Shown: piece after piece, positions 58,832 to 64,000 of the stretch
How positions within the stretch are numbered: position 1 is the first letter of the stretch
How the letters are laid out: each line of letters begins with the position of its first letter
Source: Paenibacillus dendritiformis
GTDB lineage: Bacteria; Bacillota; Bacilli; Paenibacillales; Paenibacillaceae
Direction of reading: 5' to 3'
Length of the DNA stretch: 64,000 nucleotides
NCBI RefSeq assembly: GCF_015845845.1
Contig: NZ_LDIG01000151.1
Coordinates: 62,001 to 126,000, forward strand
Program-made: the position numbers and the translations under genes
Notes under the pieces: generated by a model
Databases searched by the model: none
The model's input: only the letters and a program-made list of their open reading frames with translations
What the model was told of the DNA's origin: nothing

Positions 58832-59079
58832 CGATTCGGAGGATTGGCGTGCATGATTTTCCGCTAACGTCAGATACTACAGGTATTATTTACAGGTTAT
58901 ATTCGAGATTGTTACGACATCCCGATGCGGAGCGGCCATTCGAAGGCCGGGCCGCGGACGGATTCGCATATTAAGGCATCGCGTCAGCGGTGCTGCAGAA
59001 GGGCACGGAAGAGTCCTTGCGAAGCCGGCCTCTAAGGCGGGGTTCAATAAATGGGGTTTCAATTGAGGAGGTAGTTCAC

Positions 59080-60300
59080 ATGTCTGAAGAAACAAAAGTC
59101 AACGAAACAGCCGACACGGCAAACCAGGAAGTGATGGAAAACATCGTGTCCGTCAAAAAAGGGGATACCGTCAGAGGCACGATTGTGAAAATCGACGACA
59201 ACCAAGCGGTCGTTAGCATTGGATATAAATATGACGGTGTCATTCCCGTCCGCGAATTGTCTTCCGTATCCGTAGACAATATTGCGGATGTTGTCCAAGT
59301 CGGGCAAGAAGTCGAATGCAAGGTTGTCAGCATCGACGATGACAAGGAGCGCATGGTTCTGTCCAAGCGGCAAGTAGACAGCGAGAATGCATGGGATGTC
59401 ATGCAGCAGCATTTCGACAACAACGAAGTATTTGAAGTTACGGTTGTTGATGTCGTCAAGGGCGGCGTCGTAGCCGATGTCGGTGTCCGCGCATTTATTC
59501 CTGCATCCATGGTAGAACGTCACTTCGTGGAAGACTTCAGCGATTACAAAGGCCGCACGCTGCGCGTAAAAGTCAAGGAAATCGATCGCGAGAACAACAA
59601 GCTCATTCTGTCTCAAAAAGAAGTGCTTGACGAAGAGTTCGAAGCGAACAAGAAGCGCGTGATGGAAAGCCTGAGCGAAGGCCAAGAGCTGGAAGGCACC
59701 GTACAGCGCCTGACTCAATTCGGCGCATTCGTTGACGTGGGCGGCGTGGACGGTCTCGTGCACGTGTCCGAGATGGCTTGGCATCATGTCGACAAGCCGT
59801 CGGATCTCGTTCAGGAAGGACAGAAAGTCAACGTTAAAGTATTGAAAGTCGATCCGGCGAACGGCAAAATCAGCCTGAGCATGAAAGCGACGCAGCCAGG
59901 ACCTTGGGAGCAAGCTGCCGACAAGATCAAGACTGGCGATATCTTGACTGGCGAAGTGAAGCGTCTCGTCGACTTCGGCGCCTTCGTTGAAGTGGCTCCT
60001 GGCGTGGAAGGGTTGGTTCACATTTCCCAAATCGCGCATCGCCACATCGCGACGCCATCCGAGGTGCTGAAGCAAGGGCAGACCGTTCAAGTGAAGGTGC
60101 TTGACTTTAATCCGGCCGAGAAGCGTGTCAGCCTGAGCATCAAGGAGACGGAAGAAGCGCCGGCTCCCGCGCCAAAAGCCGAGAAGAAAGTCATGAAGGA
60201 AGAGTTGAACAACAACCCGAACGTGTCCTTGAACAATCAAGGAATGAGCGTCACTTTGGGTGAGCGCTTCGGCGATATGCTCAACAAATTCAAAAAATAA
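59080..60300 (+). CDS. ypfD: Ribosomal protein S1 homologue with four S1 domains
   Basis: A 406-residue RNA-binding protein. Four S1 (OB-fold) repeats start near residues 25, 110, 195 and 280; clear repeats are 'GDTVRGTIVKIDDNQAVVSI', 'ELEGTVQRLTQFGAFVDVG' and 'ILTGEVKRLVDFGAFVEVA'. Firmicute YpfD proteins are shorter than six-domain E. coli S1 and are not always ribosome-bound. TGAGGAGG precedes ATG 59080. C-terminal 45 residues are low in complexity. Terminator follows. Confidence 0.94.
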   Translation: MSEETKVNETADTANQEVMENIVSVKKGDTVRGTIVKIDDNQAVVSIGYKYDGVIPVRELSSVSVDNIADVVQVGQEVECKVVSIDDDKERMVLSKRQVDSENAWDVMQQHFDNNEVFEVTVVDVVKGGVVADVGVRAFIPASMVERHFVEDFSDYKGRTLRVKVKEIDRENNKLILSQKEVLDEEFEANKKRVMESLSEGQELEGTVQRLTQFGAFVDVGGVDGLVHVSEMAWHHVDKPSDLVQEGQKVNVKVLKVDPANGKISLSMKATQPGPWEQAADKIKTGDILTGEVKRLVDFGAFVEVAPGVEGLVHISQIAHRHIATPSEVLKQGQTVQVKVLDFNPAEKRVSLSIKETEEAPAPAPKAEKKVMKEELNNNPNVSLNNQGMSVTLGERFGDMLNKFKK

Positions 60301-60316
60301 TCGAATCAACATCCTT

Positions 60317-60350
60317 CGGCGGGTTCCCCAGGAGCCCGCCGTTTATTTTT
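60317..60350 (+). terminator. Intrinsic terminator after ypfD
   Basis: CGGCGGG / CCCGCCG stem with an 11-base loop, then TTTATTTTT. Confidence 0.92.
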
Positions 60351-60389
60351 GCAGATTCCTTCAAATAATAAGCAAAAAAGGAATCGGAG

Positions 60390-61004
60390 TTGAAGCGATT
60401 GTTGCCGGGGATGCTGTCATTCATTTTGTGGCTCTGCTGCGCCATATTGATGGCGACGGGATGGAGGGGCGTGCTGCTGCGCGGAATACCGCGAACGATT
60501 CTGCTCCTCGTCGGCCTGTTCTGGCTGCTCTATCACGATGCCGGCTTCGGGCTGCTCCCGGAAGGACGCGGGATTCAGCCGGTATGGCTGCTGTGGTGCA
60601 TGATCGCGGGATGTCTGGCCGGCATGCAGGCGCAGGCCTCCGGCTGGATCATGTTCGCCCTGGCCGGGCGCATCGTCTTGATCGGCGCGGTCTGGCTGTG
60701 GACGGCGCTGCTGTCCCAGTCGGCGGTGTGGCCGCTCCCGCTTCTCCCGGCGCACAGCGCTGCCTATCTGATGATGATTGCGATTGTGCTGCTGTGCTCC
60801 CGGGACTGGACGCATCAGTGGATCATGCTGACGCTGGGGCTAACGGCGGGGGAGTGGCTGAGCCAATTGAAGCTGTCCTCTGCCGCCGAATTCGGCGGCG
60901 CCGCCGTGCAGGATGCGTGGTGGCTCGTGTTCGTGACCGTACGCCTGCTGTCCGCGGTCATTGAATGGTCCCGGCACAAATGGTGGCAGACACGCTTGCA
61001 GTGA
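60390..61004 (+). CDS. yphA: YphA-like integral membrane protein
   Basis: A 204-residue, very hydrophobic protein with about six membrane helices (for example 'LLPGMLSFILWLCCAILMAT' and 'FALAGRIVLIGAVWLWTALL'). Position between ypfD and der matches B. subtilis yphA, and TTG 60390 is supported by AAAAAGGAATCGGAG in front. Function unknown. Codon use is GC-rich but like its neighbours. Confidence 0.7.
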   Translation: MKRLLPGMLSFILWLCCAILMATGWRGVLLRGIPRTILLLVGLFWLLYHDAGFGLLPEGRGIQPVWLLWCMIAGCLAGMQAQASGWIMFALAGRIVLIGAVWLWTALLSQSAVWPLPLLPAHSAAYLMMIAIVLLCSRDWTHQWIMLTLGLTAGEWLSQLKLSSAAEFGGAAVQDAWWLVFVTVRLLSAVIEWSRHKWWQTRLQ

Positions 61005-61144
61005 ACCGGCGGCGCATGGTCCGGGCCGGACAAATGGGAGCTACAAATTAGTCAGGTCTCCTGCAAATTGGTTAGCCAAGGTGCTGATTTTTTGATATGA
61101 TGAACTACGTGTAGATGTTGCATTAGAGATGAGGAGTGAACTGC

Positions 61145-62467
61145 ATGGCAAAACCCGTTGTTGCCATTGTCGGGCGGCCGAATGTCGGCAAGTCCACCAT
61201 TTTTAACCGAGTCATCGGCGACCGTTTGGCCATAGTGGAGGACAAGCCTGGCGTGACACGCGACCGTATTTACGGAACGGGCGAATGGAACGGCAAGCCG
61301 TTCAGCGTTATTGACACGGGCGGAATCGAAGTGTACGGCGAAGACGAGATGCTCCGCTCCATCCGTGTGCAGGCCGAGCTGGCCATTGAAGAAGCGGATG
61401 TCATTGTTTTCATGTGTGAAGCGAAGAGCGGCGTAACCCAGGCGGACGAAGAAGTGGCTGAGATTCTGTTCCGGTCCGGGAAGCCGGTAGTTCTTGCGAT
61501 TAACAAAGTAGACAACTTGCAACGCATGGACGATGTTTATGAATTTTACAGTCTCGGATTCGGGGATCCGGTGCCTATCTCCGGTTCGCACGGCACGGGA
61601 CTTGGCGATTTGTTGGATGAAGTGGTCCACCGCTTCCCGGAGACGACCGAGGAAGAGTACGATGAGGATGTCATCCGGGTTGCCCTGATCGGCAGACCGA
61701 ACGTAGGCAAATCCTCGCTCGTCAATGCCATATTGGGCGAGGATCGCGTCATTGTGAGCGATATTGCCGGCACGACGCGCGACGCGATCGATACTCCGTT
61801 CGAGAAGGACGGTCAGCGGTTCGTCCTGATCGATACGGCCGGAATGCGCAAGCGCGGCAAGGTGTACGAGACGACCGAGAAGTACAGCGTCATGCGCTCC
61901 ATGAAAGCGATCGAGCGGGCCGATGTCGTCCTCGTCGTCATCAACGGCGAAGAAGGCATTATTGAGCAAGACAAGCATATTGCAGGCTATGCCCATGAGG
62001 CCGGCAAGGCGGCGCTGTTTGTCGTCAACAAATGGGATGTCGTCGAGAAGAACGATCGCACGATGCATGAATTCGAGACGAAGATTCGCGATCATTTCCT
62101 GTTCATGCCTTATGCGCCCATCGTCTTCCTGTCCGCCAAGACGAAGCAGCGGCTTCACAAGCTGCTGCCGGTTATCGAGCATGTCGCAGAGCAGCATGCG
62201 AAGCGCATACCGACGCATCTGCTCAACGATGTGATAAGCGATGCGGTCGCTTACAATCCTCCGCCAACGGATAAAGGCAGACGGCTGCGCATTAATTATG
62301 CGACGCAGGTCGCGGTGAAGCCGCCGACGATTGTCATCTTCGTGAACGACCCGGAGCTGATGCATTTCTCCTACGAGCGCTATTTGGAGAACCGGATCCG
62401 GACGTCGTTCGATTTCGAGGGCACGCCGATACGGCTGTTCACCCGCCGCAAATCCGATGAAGGTTAG
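61145..62467 (+). CDS. der: GTPase Der (EngA)
   Basis: A 440-residue double GTPase needed for 50S ribosome assembly. First G domain: '[16 protein letters not shown]', 'DTGGIE', 'NKVD'; second: '[16 protein letters not shown]', 'DTAGMRKRG', 'NKWD'; the C-terminal KH-like domain starts near residue 355. ATG 61145 follows GAGGAG; ATG 61136 would be upstream of best spacing. Order ypfD-yphA-der-plsY-gpsA as in Bacillus. Confidence 0.97.
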   Translation: MAKPVVAIVGRPNVGKSTIFNRVIGDRLAIVEDKPGVTRDRIYGTGEWNGKPFSVIDTGGIEVYGEDEMLRSIRVQAELAIEEADVIVFMCEAKSGVTQADEEVAEILFRSGKPVVLAINKVDNLQRMDDVYEFYSLGFGDPVPISGSHGTGLGDLLDEVVHRFPETTEEEYDEDVIRVALIGRPNVGKSSLVNAILGEDRVIVSDIAGTTRDAIDTPFEKDGQRFVLIDTAGMRKRGKVYETTEKYSVMRSMKAIERADVVLVVINGEEGIIEQDKHIAGYAHEAGKAALFVVNKWDVVEKNDRTMHEFETKIRDHFLFMPYAPIVFLSAKTKQRLHKLLPVIEHVAEQHAKRIPTHLLNDVISDAVAYNPPPTDKGRRLRINYATQVAVKPPTIVIFVNDPELMHFSYERYLENRIRTSFDFEGTPIRLFTRRKSDEG

Positions 62468-62479
62468 GGGAGAACGGAA

Positions 62480-63094
62480 TTGGTATATTCAACGATTGCC
62501 ATCGTGGCTAGTTATTTAATCGGTTCAATCAGCTTCAGTCTGCTGCTCGCCAAATGGCTGCGCGGGATCGATATCCGCCAGCATGGGAGCGGCAATGCCG
62601 GCGCGACCAATACACTGCGCGTGCTGGGCAAGGGACCGGCCATCAGCGTGCTGCTGCTGGATGCGCTCAAAGGGATTATTGCCGTGCTGCTTGGATGGTG
62701 GCTGACCGATAATTCCTGGGTGATGGTCGGTTGCGGCATCGCGGCGATCACCGGCCATAATTGGCCGGTGTACTTCCGTTTTCGCGGCGGCAAAGGGATC
62801 GCGACGACGATTGGCGTGCTGGCGATGCTGGCATTTTGGCCCGCCTTCACGGCAGGCGTGCTGGCCATCGCCTCGATTGCCTGGAAGCGGTATGTCTCCC
62901 TCGGCTCGCTTATTTTTACGCTGCTGACACCGGTCTTTATTTTGATTTATCGTTATGATTGGCCGATTTTTTGGGGGAGCCTGCTGATTTGCGCGTTCGC
63001 CTTTTATCGTCACCGAAGCAATATCATGAAGCTGTGGCGAGGCACGGAGAACCGCCTCGGCTCGAAGAAAGGAGAGGTGCCGCGTGTCCGCTAA
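62480..63094 (+). CDS. plsY: Acyl-phosphate:glycerol-3-phosphate acyltransferase
   Basis: A 204-residue integral membrane enzyme that makes lysophosphatidate from acyl phosphate and glycerol-3-phosphate. Motifs: 'YLIGSISFSLLLAKWLRGID', 'HGSGNAGATNTLRVLG' and 'FRFRGGKGIATTIGVLAML'. TTG 62480 follows GGGGAGAA. The end overlaps the gpsA start by 11 bases, coupling substrate supply (glycerol-3-phosphate) to its use. Confidence 0.95.
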   Translation: MVYSTIAIVASYLIGSISFSLLLAKWLRGIDIRQHGSGNAGATNTLRVLGKGPAISVLLLDALKGIIAVLLGWWLTDNSWVMVGCGIAAITGHNWPVYFRFRGGKGIATTIGVLAMLAFWPAFTAGVLAIASIAWKRYVSLGSLIFTLLTPVFILIYRYDWPIFWGSLLICAFAFYRHRSNIMKLWRGTENRLGSKKGEVPRVR

Positions 63095-64000
63095 AGTTGC
63101 CGTGCTCGTCGCCGGAAGCTGGGGGACGGCACTCAGTGAGGTGCTTGCGCAAAATGGGCATGACGTGTATTTATGGACACGCCATTGCGACCAAGCGGAA
63201 GAAATTAATAAGAAGCATCGCAACGGAAAATATTTGCCGGACGTCGTGCTTCACCCTGGCTTGAAGGCGACATGCAGCATGCAGGAAGCGATGGAGGGGG
63301 CCTCGGCATGCGTTGTCGTGGCGCCTTCTTCTGCCATGCGTCAAGTAGCGGGTCAGATGAAGCCGTATGTTACGGATGAGATGATTATCGTCCACGCGAC
63401 CAAAGGGTTCGAGACCGAATCGCTCGCCCGCATGTCGGAAGTATTGGCTGCGGAGCTTGAATGCGGCCTGGAGCGAATCGCGGTTCTGTCGGGGCCGAGT
63501 CATGCGGAGGAGGTGGTCCTGCAGTGCCCGACGACGGTCGTCGTGGCTTCCGCCGGATTGGAGACGGCCGAGCAGGCGCAGGATCTGTTCATGAATGACA
63601 CCTTCTTCCGGGTCTATACGAATCCCGATGTGCTTGGCGTCGAATTGGCCGGATCGCTGAAAAATATTATCGCGCTTGGCGCGGGTCTGTCCGATGGGCT
63701 CGGCTTCGGCGATAACGCCAAAGCGGCCTTGCTGACGCGCGGGTTGGCGGAGATAGCGCGGCTCGGAACGAAGATGGGCGCCAATGCGCTTACATTTGCG
63801 GGCCTGGCCGGCGTCGGCGACCTTGTCGTCACTTGCACAAGCCAGCATAGCCGCAATTGGCGCGCCGGCTCGATGATAGGGCAAGGGATGGCTGTAGACG
63901 AGGTGTTGTCCCGGATGGGAATGGTCGTCGAAGGCATTCGGACGACGAAGGCCGCCTACCGTCTCTCCGGGCAATACGGGGTGCAGATGCCGATTACCGA
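63084..64000 (+). CDS. gpsA: Glycerol-3-phosphate dehydrogenase, 5' part (cut by window end)
   Basis: At least 305 residues of NAD(P)-dependent GpsA, which makes glycerol-3-phosphate for lipids from dihydroxyacetone phosphate. The Rossmann start reads 'VAVLVAGSWGTALSEV', where the first Gly of GxGxxG is Val9; the rest ('IVHATKGFE', 'SGPSHAEEVV', catalytic Lys in 'LAGSLKNIIALGAGL', 'GLAGVGDLVVTC') is canonical. GGAGAGG precedes GTG 63084. The frame is open to the window end and lacks its stop. It overlaps plsY. Confidence 0.93.
   Translation, partial: MSAKVAVLVAGSWGTALSEVLAQNGHDVYLWTRHCDQAEEINKKHRNGKYLPDVVLHPGLKATCSMQEAMEGASACVVVAPSSAMRQVAGQMKPYVTDEMIIVHATKGFETESLARMSEVLAAELECGLERIAVLSGPSHAEEVVLQCPTTVVVASAGLETAEQAQDLFMNDTFFRVYTNPDVLGVELAGSLKNIIALGAGLSDGLGFGDNAKAALLTRGLAEIARLGTKMGANALTFAGLAGVGDLVVTCTSQHSRNWRAGSMIGQGMAVDEVLSRMGMVVEGIRTTKAAYRLSGQYGVQMPIT

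Noticed and set aside
60260-60964. 234-residue frame overlapping ypfD end and yphA
   Set aside because: It runs through the ypfD terminator in a different frame; the yphA frame is strongly hydrophobic and is the better reading.

Overview
The window is a stretch of chromosome from a spore-forming, low-to-moderate-GC Firmicute, almost certainly Paenibacillus or a close relative. The evidence is gene order matching the Bacillus subtilis sporulation, riboflavin, res and cmk-der regions, combined with GC-rich coding, frequent TTG/GTG starts, strong AAGGAGG ribosome sites and Paenibacillus-like intergenic repeats. No rRNA, tRNA, CRISPR array, prophage or intact insertion sequence is visible.

Layout. 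1-2.9 kb: end of lipB, a small prli42-like gene, an M20 peptidase and an AraC regulator. 3.1-9.6 kb: a six-gene, tightly packed uronate/sugar-acid catabolic operon (two Gfo/Idh oxidoreductases, a glucuronate isomerase-like protein, an SDR, a TIM-barrel isomerase and UxuA). This is the most accessory-looking part. 9.6-22.6 kb: mciZ, nudF, an endonuclease-Q-like protein, spoIIM, fur, a subtilisin-family protease, ald, yqzK, xerD, punA, pdp, dacF and the spoIIA operon with sigF. 22.6-23.4 kb: a repeat-rich gap with no gene. 23.4-29.1 kb: spoVAF, lysA, ppiB, a lytic-transglycosylase lipoprotein and a VanZ-like protein. 29.1-33.2 kb: FMN riboswitch and ribD-ribE-ribBA-ribH. 33.3-39.7 kb: scpA-scpB, a UPF0173 hydrolase, a DUF2953 protein, ytfJ/gerW, dacB-spmA-spmB. 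39.7-40.1 kb: possible MITE or insertion-sequence relic. 40.2-46.9 kb: rluB and resABCDE. 47-49 kb: serA on the minus strand behind a T-box leader. 49.1-64 kb: CPBP protease, metallophosphoesterase, mecA, gudB, prsW, a 49-residue Cys protein, ypeB, ypfA, ypfB, cmk, plsC, ypfD, yphA, der, plsY and the start of gpsA.

Functional logic. Much of the window serves sporulation: spoIIA/sigF (forespore sigma factor and its anti-sigma circuit), spoIIM (engulfment), mciZ (blocks FtsZ in the mother cell), dacF/dacB/spmAB (cortex), ytfJ, spoVAF and ypeB (germination). By eye I find close matches to sigma-E (spoIIM, dacB, weaker mciZ), sigma-H (spoIIAA), sigma-G (spoVAF) and sigma-K (the subtilisin-like protease) promoters. 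The remainder is cell envelope, vitamin, amino acid, nucleoside, respiration/cytochrome and ribosome-assembly housekeeping.

No wholly unprecedented system stands out. The observations most worth testing are: a XerD that seems to lack its beta-hairpin catalytic lysine; an unusual uronate operon; the sigma-K-like promoter on an intracellular-type subtilisin; the absence of spoVAA-AE and sleB from their usual places; degenerate 51-bp repeats in both orientations; a LexA-like site with no obvious gene; and several short genes. All assignments come from reading the sequence without database searches.
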